DNA of 10,587 bases. Origin: DAOVGU01 sp030637775 [NCBI: bacterium]. GTDB lineage: Bacteria; Ratteibacteria; UBA8468. A program made the translations under genes and the position numbers. Location of the stretch: the NCBI GenBank assembly GCA_030637775.1, contig DAOWFY010000176.1:1-10587 (forward strand). The letters run 5' to 3'. The notes beneath the pieces are model-generated. The model did no database searches, was not told the DNA's origin, and saw only the letters and a list, made by a program, of their open reading frames with translations. Within the stretch, counting starts at the first letter, position 1; every line of letters starts with the position of its first letter. Shown here one piece after another: positions 1-6,280 of this stretch.

Positions 1-958
1 GAACCACCTTAGCCAAAGCTGCTTCCTTTCCCACTTTAACTGCATTAGCGATAGCCGAGGCCGGGGATCGACCATGACTGATAATGCAGATACCATTCAC
101 CCCTAAAAGCATTCCTCCCCCATATTCGGCGTAGCTGACTTTTTTCTCCAATTCCTGGAGGAGGTTTCGGTTTAAAATAGCTCTTAACCTACCCAGAGGA
201 TGAGAAGAAAGACTATCCTTTACCATCTTTCTTATAAGATCAGCCATCCCTTCGCATGCTTTCAACACCACATTACCTACAAAGCCATCGGTAACGACAA
301 CATCAATATCTCCGGAGAAGATATCCTGACCTTCAATGTTGCCTTTGAAATTCAGGAAAGAGGAGGAAAGGAGCCGATAAGTCTCCTTACTTAAACTATT
401 TCCCTTTGTTTCCTCCTCGCCAATATTAAGGAGACCGATCGTCGGATTTTCCTTCTTTAGAAGAATCTGACTGCAGACATTTCCCATTACTGCGTATTGC
501 AAAAGATTATGGGGGGAAGGATCAACCATAGCCCCTACATCCAAAAAGATGCAAAATCCTTTAGGAGTGGGTAAAAAAACGGCAATGGCTGGTCGATCAA
601 CCCCAGGGAGAAATCCCAATTGTCTGATCGCCAAACCAACAAAGGCCGCGGTATTGCCAGCGCTAACTACCACCTCTGCCCTTTCTTCTTTAACTAATTT
701 AAGAGCGATAGAAAGGGAGGAATCCTTATCTTTCAAAAGGCTCAAAGAAACCTTCTCCCCCATCGGTACAATCTTATTGCTATCCTCTATCGTCACTTCT
801 GAGGATCCAGTAAATTGACCAGCAAAAGAGGTAGTGATCTTTTTTCTATCACCCACCAAGGCAAGATCAACCTTTTCTCGTCTTGCACCTAAAAGGGCTC
901 CTTCAATAATTTGTTCCACTCCCTTATCGGAACCCATTACATCTACGGCTACCTTCAT
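1..958 (-). CDS. plsX: Phosphate acyltransferase PlsX, C-terminus cut by window edge
   Basis: PlsX makes acyl-phosphate from acyl-ACP and phosphate, the first step of the PlsX/PlsY route to phosphatidic acid, as a peripheral membrane or cytosolic enzyme. Read from the complement of position 958, the frame is open for 319 codons to the window edge. It begins MKVAVDVMGSDKG and carries the family blocks VVSAGNTAAFVGLA, LDVGAMVDPSPHNLLQYA, IGLLNIGEEETKGN and VVTDGFVGNVVLK, then LLGVNGICIISHGRS near the end. The family usually has about 330-340 residues, so probably only 10-20 residues are missing. The ATG overlaps the rpmF stop (ATGA), which fixes the start and implies translational coupling. rpmF-plsX is a very common bacterial pairing. 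The early motif reads GSD where GGD is more usual, a minor deviation. Confidence 0.95.
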   Translation of the reverse strand, partial: MKVAVDVMGSDKGVEQIIEGALLGARREKVDLALVGDRKKITTSFAGQFTGSSEVTIEDSNKIVPMGEKVSLSLLKDKDSSLSIALKLVKEERAEVVVSAGNTAAFVGLAIRQLGFLPGVDRPAIAVFLPTPKGFCIFLDVGAMVDPSPHNLLQYAVMGNVCSQILLKKENPTIGLLNIGEEETKGNSLSKETYRLLSSSFLNFKGNIEGQDIFSGDIDVVVTDGFVGNVVLKACEGMADLIRKMVKDSLSSHPLGRLRAILNRNLLQELEKKVSYAEYGGGMLLGVNGICIISHGRSPASAIANAVKVGKEAALAKVV

Positions 959-1152
959 TCTTTCTTCTTTTTCTTCTCTTTCTTTATCAAAACCGGTTTT
1001 TCCCCATAATAGCCACAATGAGGGCAGATACGATGGGAAAATCTTATTCCTTTACAGTGAGGGCAAAGGGAGAGTCCGGAGAGTTCATATCTTATAGATT
1101 TTCTCCGTTCATCTCTTCGGGATTTAGAATGTCTTCTTTTGGGATTTGGCAT
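955..1152 (-). CDS. rpmF: 50S ribosomal protein bL32, zinc-binding form
   Basis: This 65-residue protein belongs to the large ribosomal subunit. It starts MPNPKRRHSKSRRDERR, the typical basic bL32 amino end. It keeps the zinc ribbon as CPHC (residues 30-33) and CPHC (43-46), so this is the zinc-dependent C+ form rather than the zinc-free paralogue. The carboxyl end is a lysine-rich tail (KKEKKKKKE). The ATG lies inside coaD, giving a 29-bp overlap. An AAAGGAG about 10 bases upstream, within the coaD 3' end, supports the start. Its stop overlaps the plsX start by 4 bp. The arrangement coaD > rpmF > plsX suggests coupled translation of one transcript. Confidence 0.95.
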   Translation of the reverse strand: MPNPKRRHSKSRRDERRKSIRYELSGLSLCPHCKGIRFSHRICPHCGYYGEKPVLIKKEKKKKKE

Positions 1153-1630
1153 GAGAGATTTTCTCCTTTAATTTCTCCTCTACAAATTTTGGAACATATC
1201 TGCTGATATCAGCCCCTAAGCCAGCAAGTTCCTTGACGAGGGAAGAGGAAAGATAAAAATAGGCTTCTGTAGGCATCATAAAAATTGTTTCTGTCTTCTC
1301 GTCCAATTTGCGGTTTGCCAAAACCATTTGGAATTCATATTCAAAGTCAGAGACGGCTCTCAAACCGCGGATGATGATTCTAACTCCTTTTCTTTTCAGA
1401 AAGTCAACCAGTAGTCCATCAAACTCCTCCACCCGAACATCCTTCATTTCCTTTATTGTCTCCTTCAGAAGAAGAATACGTTCCCGGAGAGAGAGAAGAG
1501 ACTTCTTCGTTGGATTGGAGGAAACGGCAATAATTAATTGATCGCAGATTTTCAAAGCTCTTTTGATGATGTCAAGATGGCCATAGGTTACCGGATCGAA
1601 ACTGCCCGGATAGACGATAACTCTTTTCAT
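1124..1630 (-). CDS. coaD: Pantetheine-phosphate adenylyltransferase (PPAT)
   Basis: CoaD transfers AMP from ATP to 4'-phosphopantetheine, giving dephospho-CoA, the penultimate step of coenzyme A synthesis in the cytosol. The 168-residue protein has the nucleotidyltransferase signature GSFDPVTYGH at residues 9-18 (T/HxGH type), the pantetheine-site block IIIRGLRAVSDFEYEFQM, and the late SSSLVKELAGLGADISRYVP block corresponding to the ISSSxxR-type motif. Length fits the family (about 160). The rsmD stop lies one base upstream of the ATG, and the 3' end overlaps rpmF by 29 bp, so the gene is the second of a tight four-gene run. rsmD-coaD is a widely conserved neighbourhood, which supports both calls. 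Confidence 0.96.
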   Translation of the reverse strand: MKRVIVYPGSFDPVTYGHLDIIKRALKICDQLIIAVSSNPTKKSLLSLRERILLLKETIKEMKDVRVEEFDGLLVDFLKRKGVRIIIRGLRAVSDFEYEFQMVLANRKLDEKTETIFMMPTEAYFYLSSSLVKELAGLGADISRYVPKFVEEKLKEKISHAKSQKKTF

Positions 1631-1631
1631 C

Positions 1632-2237
1632 TTATAATTTAATTGTAGTGCGAGGCTTTAGCCTCGCTAATTTATAAAATGATAGTGTTGACCTTCCGTA
1701 TTGCTTCTGCTTAGTTAAGTAAAAAGGCTCGATTGCTTCGGGAATATCTTTCCCCCTCCGATGTTCCAAAATAAGCACACCCTTATCTGAAAGAAGTCGA
1801 TACCTCCTGACCATTTCCAAAATTCCTTTTAATTTTTCTAAAAGTATTGAATATGGTGGATCAAGAAAGATGAACTTAAATTTTTTACCATTTTTAGATA
1901 GGATTGTCAACACCTTCTCTACGGGAAGGCAATAAACTTCAGTCCTTTCCCTCACTCCCAATTCATTTAGATTTCTCTCAATTACCGCCACGCATCTTTT
2001 TTCCTTCTCCGCAAAAACAACCTCTTTTGCTCCTCTACTTAAAGCCTCCAATCCTACTGTGCCCAAACCCGCATAAAGGTCTAAAAAATTTCCTTTTTTA
2101 AGGTCACCCAAAATATCAAAGAGCGCCTCTCTCACTCTATTCTTGGTAGGCTGAACCTTCAGACCCCTGCCTATCTTTAATCTCTTTCCCCTCCAGACTC
2201 CCCCAATAATCCTTAATTTCTTTTCATTAAATATCAT
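1632..2237 (-). CDS. rsmD: 16S rRNA (guanine966-N2)-methyltransferase RsmD
   Basis: RsmD is a Rossmann-fold S-adenosylmethionine-dependent enzyme that methylates G966 of 16S rRNA on the assembling small subunit. Visible features in order: LRIIGGVWRGKRLK (residues 9-21), TKNRVREALFDIL (31-43), SAM motif I FLDLYAGLGTVGLEALSRGA (51-70), and the catalytic DPPY at residues 126-129. At 201 residues it is somewhat longer than the usual 180-190. The extra carboxyl residues ARLKPRTTIKL follow the normal end (RSTLSFYKL). They are encoded by a perfect 18-bp palindrome, so they look like a captured repeat rather than part of the enzyme. No strong Shine-Dalgarno is visible. The start is chosen because LRIIGG normally lies within the first 10 residues. 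First gene of the rsmD-coaD-rpmF-plsX run. Confidence 0.94.
   Translation of the reverse strand: MIFNEKKLRIIGGVWRGKRLKIGRGLKVQPTKNRVREALFDILGDLKKGNFLDLYAGLGTVGLEALSRGAKEVVFAEKEKRCVAVIERNLNELGVRERTEVYCLPVEKVLTILSKNGKKFKFIFLDPPYSILLEKLKGILEMVRRYRLLSDKGVLILEHRRGKDIPEAIEPFYLTKQKQYGRSTLSFYKLARLKPRTTIKL
1650..1667. repeat. Perfect palindrome in the rsmD 3' end
   Basis: GCGAGGC, loop TTTA, GCCTCGC: a 7-bp perfect stem, G+C-rich in AT-rich surroundings. It encodes residues 191-196 of RsmD (ARLKPR) and sits just before the stop codon. There is no T-run after it on either strand, so it does not look like an intrinsic terminator. It resembles short REP-like dispersed palindromes. Whether it recurs in this genome cannot be seen here. 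Confidence 0.7.
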
Positions 2238-2311
2238 CCGAAATTTCGTCTAAATAGTTTTATTAGCTACTTGTCCGCCATCTTCTTTCTGAACCTCATT
2301 AATAATTCTTT

Positions 2312-2605
2312 CTACGGATGAGGGATAATTGAAATTATAGTAATCTGTTTCCTCTCCGGACCATAGTACCAAAAAATACGGTAAGCAGCAGAAGTTAAGC
2401 TTTCAGCATATACTTCAAAAACTTTTTCACCATTTGGCCCTTGCAAAGAACTGTATTCATGAGTATGAAGGCCGGGATGGCGAGGATTCCTCGCTAAGAG
2501 TTTAATAGATTTGACAACAGCTTTGTATCGTTTTTCTAATCCCTTATTTCTTTTTAAAACCTCAAGCTGTTCTTTTACAAGATTTGTTTGAATAATTTTA
2601 AACAC
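2312..2605 (-). CDS. RelE/ParE-family toxin (probable)
   Basis: The 97-residue basic protein has the compact layout of the RelE/ParE superfamily. An amino-terminal helical part (LVKEQLEVLKRNKGLEKRYKAVVKSIKLLARNPRHPGLHTH) is followed by a beta-rich end with AYRIFWYYGPERKQITIISIIPHP, corresponding to the family's YRI(I/F)(F/Y) strand and the closing histidine-containing strand. RelE members cleave ribosome-bound mRNA and ParE members poison gyrase; the sequence does not say which. It begins with GTG. Its weak AGGAT site overlaps the stop codon of the upstream antitoxin gene 8 bases away, so the toxin should be made at a lower rate than its partner. Family call is from residue pattern only. Confidence 0.75.
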   Translation of the reverse strand: MFKIIQTNLVKEQLEVLKRNKGLEKRYKAVVKSIKLLARNPRHPGLHTHEYSSLQGPNGEKVFEVYAESLTSAAYRIFWYYGPERKQITIISIIPHP

Positions 2606-2613
2606 GTAAAATC

Positions 2614-2898
2614 CTATAATTTTTTCAAGTCAAGTTTTGAGGTTTTCTTTTCTTTGGCTTGTTTCAATCCTTTTCTTACAGAGGACAATGCTCCCTTGTT
2701 TTGGTAAAGCCAGATCTCTGAAGCGGGGATTTCAACTATTGGTCGCAAGAGAATTTCTCCGGATCTGTTTTGATATATACGAACGCGCTTGTAGTGTCCT
2801 GCAAGATATTTCCCGAGCACAATGCGTTCTCGCCCATCAATAGTTTTAGTAGCAATCTCACGAAAATTGTCCGTGATATGCACAATTTCTTGTCTCAT
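2614..2898 (-). CDS. AbrB-like antitoxin partnering the RelE-like toxin
   Basis: This 94-residue protein lies directly upstream of the toxin gene. Its first half (IDGRERIVLGKYLAGHYKRV, then IYQNRSGEILLRPIVEIPAS) has the short beta-strand pattern of a swapped-hairpin AbrB-type DNA-binding domain. The second half (EIWLYQNKGALSSVRKGLKQAKEKKTSKLDL) looks like the extended helix plus acidic/hydrophobic tail that antitoxins wrap around a RelE-type toxin. The order antitoxin then toxin, with an 8-base gap, is standard for type II modules. It has its own promoter and a near-perfect ribosome binding site (AGGAGGTGA, 6 bases before the ATG). By analogy, the protein and its complex probably repress that promoter. 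The exact family is not certain. Confidence 0.7.
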   Translation of the reverse strand: MRQEIVHITDNFREIATKTIDGRERIVLGKYLAGHYKRVRIYQNRSGEILLRPIVEIPASEIWLYQNKGALSSVRKGLKQAKEKKTSKLDLKKL

Positions 2899-2904
2899 CT
2901 AAAA

Positions 2905-2948
2905 TCACCTCCTACTTTTAGGTTACCAGAAATCCCAGAATGTGTCAA
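2905..2948 (-). promoter_or_regulatory. Promoter and strong RBS of the antitoxin-toxin pair
   Basis: On the minus strand TTGACA (complement of 2943-2948) is followed after 17 bases by TAACCT (complement of 2920-2925), a perfect -35 with a weak -10. AGGAGGTGA (complement of 2905-2913) follows and is spaced 6 bases from the antitoxin ATG. The promoter lies in the 89-bp gap after secF, so the pair need not depend on read-through from hisI-secDF. Confidence 0.6.
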
Positions 2949-2987
2949 GTGGGAATTGGGGAAAACACCCATTGGCTTATCTAGCCC

Positions 2988-3878
2988 CTAAACGCGGAAG
3001 CGATGAGGACTTTTCTTTTCCCATTCTATAACTAAAGCACTGGCGATAAAGATCGAGGAATAGGTTCCGGTAATCACGCCTACTAAAAGAGCAAAGGCAA
3101 AGTTATGAATGACATCTCCTCCCAAGAAGAAAAGAGAAAGGAGTACCAAAATTGTAGTAAAAGAGGTAATCAGGGTCCGACCTAAAACCTGATTGATGCT
3201 TTCATTGAATAATTCCACGTGATTGGTCTTTTTGGTTTTCCTTAAATTTTCCCGGATGCGGTCAAAAATTACAATGGTATCATTGATGGAGTAACCGGCA
3301 AGCGCCAAAAGAGCAGCAATAATCTTGCCATCAATCTGTTTGCCAAAAAGAGCCAAGAACCCAATGGTTATTAGGATATCATGAAAAATGGCAATTACCC
3401 CACAGGCGGCAAATCTGAATTCAAAACGGAAAGCAACATAACAAAGAATACCAATTATTCCATAAAAAAAGGCCAAAAGTCCTTTCCTTCGAAGAGTCTT
3501 ACCCATTGTTGGGCTAATCATCTCATCGGCTACAATCTCAAAACGATTATTATCCAATCCCTTCCTGAACTGGGCTAAAATCCCCGAGGTACTTGAGGTA
3601 GTTTTTAAGACGATTTCACGCTTGGTCTTTCCAATTTCTTGGATGGGAATTTGGCTCAAACCCATATTTTTCAGGGAATTTCTAATTTCATTTAAGGAGA
3701 TTGGCTTTTCAAACCTTAATTGCAGGAGTCTCCCTCCGGTAAAATCGATGGCAAAGTTGCTCCTGCCTCGCTCGATAAAGACAAAAAGACCCAAAACAAT
3801 AAATAATGCAGAAAGAAAAAAGAAAAACCTTCTCTTCCCAAAAAAATCTATTCTCGTTTCCTTTTTTATCAGTTTCAT
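2988..3878 (-). CDS. secF: Protein translocase accessory subunit SecF
   Basis: SecF pairs with SecD in the inner membrane and uses the proton gradient to help pull secreted proteins through SecYEG. The 296-residue protein has a first membrane segment (about residues 20-34), the periplasmic entry motif FAIDFTGGRLLQL (about 42-54), and a periplasmic region. Five more membrane segments follow, containing the family signature GYSINDTIVIFDRIRENLRKT. It ends with a short basic tail. The length fits SecF (about 290-320). Its ATG overlaps the secD stop by one base (TAATG), typical of coupled secD-secF. No clear terminator is visible in the 89 bp that separate it from the antitoxin gene. Confidence 0.96.
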   Translation of the reverse strand: MKLIKKETRIDFFGKRRFFFFLSALFIVLGLFVFIERGRSNFAIDFTGGRLLQLRFEKPISLNEIRNSLKNMGLSQIPIQEIGKTKREIVLKTTSSTSGILAQFRKGLDNNRFEIVADEMISPTMGKTLRRKGLLAFFYGIIGILCYVAFRFEFRFAACGVIAIFHDILITIGFLALFGKQIDGKIIAALLALAGYSINDTIVIFDRIRENLRKTKKTNHVELFNESINQVLGRTLITSFTTILVLLSLFFLGGDVIHNFAFALLVGVITGTYSSIFIASALVIEWEKKSPHRFRV

Positions 3879-5194
3879 TAAATGCTCAACCTCTCCACTC
3901 GATATTGACTGCAGATAAAATCAAAGATAAGTTTAGTAACAAAGACCGCCGTGAAAATATTGGCTAAGATCCCGACTGTAAGGGTCAGTCCAAAGCCCTT
4001 AATAGAACCGGTGCCAAAGAGAAAGAGAACAAAACCGGCAATGACCGTAGTAAGATTTGAATCCACAATGGTCACCAATGCCCTTTCATAACCGGCATCA
4101 ATGCTGGAGCGAATTGCCTTTCTTATTTTTAGTTCCTCCCGGATCCGTTCAAAGATAAGGACATTGGCGTCGACTGCCAAGCCAATCGTTAAAGCGATAC
4201 CTGCGATACCAGGAAGCGTCAGGGTTGCTTTGAAAAAGGCGAGGATGGCTAAAATAATAAGAATATTGAGGAAAAGGGCAAAATTGGCAATCATCCCGGA
4301 AGCCGCATAGTAAATCACCATAAAGAGCACCACCAGAATTGCTCCCAAAATGGCCGAAGTTGCTCCTTTCTTGATAGAATCACGCCCCAAACTGGGACCA
4401 ACAATCCTTTTCTGGATAATGGATAGTTCTGCCGGGAGTGCCCCTGCGCGGAGAATTATTGCTAAGTCCTTTGCCTCCTCCATCGTGAACCGACCGCTAA
4501 TCTGAGCCTTGCCGCTGGGAATACGGTCCCTGATTACCGGGGCAGAGAAAACCTTACCGTCAAGAACAATCGCAAGCCTCTTTTCAATATTGTCGCTGGT
4601 AATCTTGGCAAACTTCCTTGCTCCTTCTCGATTAAATTCCAACCTGACCTCAGGAAGACCGTTATCGTCGATACCAACATAGGCATCCTTCAAACCAGAA
4701 CCGGTAAGTTCCGCTTGTCTCTTTAAAAGTAATGGAGGACCCTGCCGCGGGATTCCTCGCTCATCCTTTTTAACAAGATAAGCGATTTCATACTCTTCTG
4801 GAATATCCCCGGAAAGTGCTTTGTCCAAAAGTTCGGCATCATCATTAACCAACTTGAATTCCAAGAGGGCAGTCTTGCCAATAATCTCAATTGCCCTTTC
4901 TGGGTCCTTTATTCCCGGGAGTTGAACCAAAATACAATCCTCCCCTGCCTTCTGTATCACCGGCTCCGTTACCCCTAAAGCATCAATCCGATTGCGAATA
5001 ACCTCTAAGGCTCGCTCGGTAGCATCTCGCGCAGTTTCCTCTTTTAGACCACTCTTCTCTACCTGCAGCATCAGCTGCATTCCTCCCAAAAGGTCAAGTC
5101 CCCGCCTGATCTTCTTTGCCGGCGGATATACCTGCCAGGCACAGAGCCCGATAATTGCTAATACGAATAAAAGTTTATATTTTATTGTCTTCAT
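3878..5194 (-). CDS. secD: Protein translocase accessory subunit SecD
   Basis: SecD forms the large periplasmic part of the SecDF complex. The 438-residue protein opens with a membrane segment (about residues 7-22) followed at once by RRGLDLLGGMQLMLQVE, the classic SecD motif. The P1 region includes EVIRNRIDALGVTEPVIQ and ILVQLPGI. A second periplasmic part (GIDDNGLPEVRLEFN, and IVLDGKVFSAPVIRDRIPSG) precedes five further membrane helices with AVDANVLIFERIREEL, the signature of the proton pathway in this RND-type family. Length is in the compact SecD range of many non-proteobacteria. The gene starts 3 bases after the hisI stop and overlaps secF by one base. yajC, a frequent neighbour, is absent here. 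Confidence 0.96.
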   Translation of the reverse strand: MKTIKYKLLFVLAIIGLCAWQVYPPAKKIRRGLDLLGGMQLMLQVEKSGLKEETARDATERALEVIRNRIDALGVTEPVIQKAGEDCILVQLPGIKDPERAIEIIGKTALLEFKLVNDDAELLDKALSGDIPEEYEIAYLVKKDERGIPRQGPPLLLKRQAELTGSGLKDAYVGIDDNGLPEVRLEFNREGARKFAKITSDNIEKRLAIVLDGKVFSAPVIRDRIPSGKAQISGRFTMEEAKDLAIILRAGALPAELSIIQKRIVGPSLGRDSIKKGATSAILGAILVVLFMVIYYAASGMIANFALFLNILIILAILAFFKATLTLPGIAGIALTIGLAVDANVLIFERIREELKIRKAIRSSIDAGYERALVTIVDSNLTTVIAGFVLFLFGTGSIKGFGLTLTVGILANIFTAVFVTKLIFDFICSQYRVERLSI

Positions 5195-5197
5195 AAT

Positions 5198-5587
5198 CTA
5201 ATAGACTTCCTTCGGCGCAAAAACCTTTTTCTCAATTACTTTAAATCTTCCGGAAGAGGGTTCGAACTTTCGATAGAAGCAACTCCGGTATCCCTTATGG
5301 CAGGCTCCCTTTAATTGCTTTACCTTAAGAAGAAGAGTATCATTATCACAATCAAGGAGAATCTCCTCTAATAATTGAAAGTGACCCGAGACCTCCCCCT
5401 TTAACCAGACTCTTTTTCTTGACCTGCTAAAAAAATGAACCTTTTTAGTCTCCAAGGTTTTCCGAAAAGATTTCTCGTTCATATAGCCAAGCATCAAGAC
5501 TTCATTATTCTCTACATCCTGAATGATTGCCGGAATAAGTCCATCTTTGTTAAATTTTAACTCTTTAACAATGTCTTGCGTCTTCAT
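5198..5587 (-). CDS. hisI: Phosphoribosyl-AMP cyclohydrolase HisI
   Basis: HisI opens the adenine ring of phosphoribosyl-AMP, the third step of histidine biosynthesis. The 129-residue protein has LKFNKDGLIPAIIQDVENNE, the block EVLMLGYMNEKSF, SRSRKRVWLKGEVSGHFQ and the metal sites: DCDND for magnesium and the three cysteines of GACHKGYRSCFY plus DC for zinc. No HisE domain follows, so it is the monofunctional form. The reading frame extends 27 codons upstream to 5668, but that part lies over the promoter and an ogt fragment and matches nothing in the family. MKTQDIVKELKF is the natural amino end. The gene heads a hisI-secD-secF run. Confidence 0.93.
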   Translation of the reverse strand: MKTQDIVKELKFNKDGLIPAIIQDVENNEVLMLGYMNEKSFRKTLETKKVHFFSRSRKRVWLKGEVSGHFQLLEEILLDCDNDTLLLKVKQLKGACHKGYRSCFYRKFEPSSGRFKVIEKKVFAPKEVY

Positions 5588-5596
5588 TCTTAAGTA

Positions 5597-5631
5597 GTTA
5601 TAATAAGATAAATATGGTTTTCTGTCAAAAA
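5597..5631. repeat. 35-bp direct repeat, left copy
   Basis: Positions 5597-5631 are identical to 7247-7281 (same orientation, 35 of 35 bases, offset 1650). The identity stops abruptly at both ends. The repeat contains a full minus-strand promoter and abuts the hisI start. The two copies bracket an island holding the MazF module, a pseudogene and the MNT-HEPN gene. Confidence 0.95.
5600..5628 (-). promoter_or_regulatory. Promoter of hisI-secD-secF
   Basis: Minus strand: TTGACA (complement of 5623-5628), 17 bases, TATTAT (complement of 5600-5605). The -35 is perfect and the -10 has five of six consensus bases. Transcription should begin near 5593, only about 6 bases before the hisI ATG at 5587, leaving no room for a Shine-Dalgarno. 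The hisI message from this promoter would be nearly leaderless. Confidence 0.75.
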
Positions 5632-5633
5632 TT

Positions 5634-5662
5634 ACCCCTTCCCTTTTACCATCCCCTGCCAT
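5634..5662 (+). pseudogene. Fragment of the ogt active-site region
   Basis: These 29 bases match 7633-7661 of the intact ogt gene at 27 positions (differences at 5644 and 5648). In frame on the plus strand they read YPFPFTIPCH against NPFPFAIPCH around the catalytic cysteine. Nothing of the gene is left on either side. Together with the adjoining 35-bp repeat this is a relic of a duplicated hisI-ogt boundary with most of the middle lost. Confidence 0.75.
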
Positions 5663-5674
5663 ACCCACACACCC

Positions 5675-5703
5675 TTGACACCCTCCTCACGATGTGATAG
5701 ACT
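5675..5703 (+). promoter_or_regulatory. Promoter of the antitoxin-MazF pair
   Basis: TTGACA at 5675-5680, 17 bases, then TAGACT at 5698-5703 (four of six consensus bases). The ribosome binding site GGAGGT follows at 5711-5716. This promoter diverges from the hisI promoter, with about 45 bp between the two -35 boxes. Confidence 0.6.
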
Positions 5704-5721
5704 TGATAATGGAGGTGCAAA

Positions 5722-5934
5722 ATAGCTAAGATTATCCATGCTATATTTGAAAATGGTGTTTTCCGCCCGGTAGACAAAATCAGCCTTCCTGAACATCAAG
5801 AAGTTGAAATTATTATCCAAGAAGATATTCCAACCAGGCTTATAGCTGTTGTGGCGGAGAGAACAGGAGGGTTTGATTTCCTCGCTGATCCGAGAGAAGA
5901 TATATACACTATCGCCGATGGAGAACCCATTTAA
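5722..5934 (+). CDS. DUF104-like antitoxin of the MazF pair, ATA in place of a start codon
   Basis: The plus frame reads (M)AKIIHAIFENGVFRPVD, then KISLPEHQEVEIIIQED, and ends DPREDIYTIADGEPI (70 residues). The opening (I.AIFENGV.RP....LPE...VEI) is the pattern of DUF104/AF2212-like antitoxins, and the tail looks like a toxin-binding segment. It would neutralise the downstream MazF-type toxin and probably repress the operon. A perfect GGAGGT lies 5 bases before position 5722, exactly where ATG is expected, but the codon there is ATA. No in-frame ATG, GTG or TTG exists upstream before a stop, or downstream until codon 44. Either ATA is used inefficiently, or the antitoxin has lost its start. 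The stop lies 17 bases inside the toxin gene. Confidence 0.7.
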   Translation: MAKIIHAIFENGVFRPVDKISLPEHQEVEIIIQEDIPTRLIAVVAERTGGFDFLADPREDIYTIADGEPI

Positions 5935-6280
5935 AATTATACTAAAACGTGGCGATATTGTCTTAGTGCCTTTCCCATTCACTGACCTGTCAAAGGAAAA
6001 AGTTAGACCCGCTGTTGTTATTTCTTCCAAAAATGATGTTGATGTCAGCGTTGCTTTCATCTCTGCCATTATTCCCGAAGAGCCCACCGAGGTTGATTTT
6101 GTGTTATCAGAATCCCATCCTGATTTTTCAATGACAGGCTTGAAGAAATCATCTGTATTCAAAATGAATAAGGTTCTTACACTTGAACGATCAAAAATTT
6201 TACGCCGACTTGGTAGAATTTCTCCATCTATTCAAAAAGAACTTGACCCTAGATTTAAACTTGCCTTTGGTATAGAATAA
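5918..6280 (+). CDS. MazF/PemK-family toxin (probable mRNA interferase)
   Basis: The 120-residue product starts MENPFKIILKRGDIVLVPFPFTDLS, followed by KVRPAVVISS. This is the hallmark of the MazF/PemK fold: the GDIV strand, then the RPAVVI block containing the conserved arginine of the RNase active site. Members cut mRNA at short single-stranded motifs; the target here cannot be read from sequence. The ATG at 5918 lies within the antitoxin's last codons (17-bp overlap), and the frame's upstream extension to 5849 is antitoxin sequence read out of frame. No separate ribosome binding site is obvious, so translation is probably coupled to the antitoxin. The length fits the family. The reading frame is intact although its antitoxin lacks a normal start codon. 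Confidence 0.85.
   Translation: MENPFKIILKRGDIVLVPFPFTDLSKEKVRPAVVISSKNDVDVSVAFISAIIPEEPTEVDFVLSESHPDFSMTGLKKSSVFKMNKVLTLERSKILRRLGRISPSIQKELDPRFKLAFGIE

Noticed and set aside
1650-1680. Intrinsic terminator at the rsmD end
   Set aside because: The stem is good but no T-run follows on either strand, and coaD starts 20 bases downstream in the same operon.
2250-2335. Minus-strand frame of about 28 codons reading NYPSSVERIINEVQKEDGG
   Set aside because: It overlaps the toxin's 3' end out of frame, has no start, and I recognise no family. It may be a gene tail displaced by the toxin-antitoxin pair, but the evidence is too thin.
2940-2985. Terminator after secF
   Set aside because: Only a 4-bp stem (TGGG/CCCA) without a T-run is visible; too weak to call.
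5588-5668. Upstream extension of hisI by 27 codons
   Set aside because: The extension covers the hisI promoter and the ogt fragment; HisI proteins start at the level of MKTQDIVKELKF.
5632-6162. Minus-strand open frame of 176 codons antisense to mazF
   Set aside because: It runs over the MazF frame, the antitoxin frame and the ogt scrap in antisense, has no family pattern, and ends in promoter sequence. The plus-strand genes have clear motifs.
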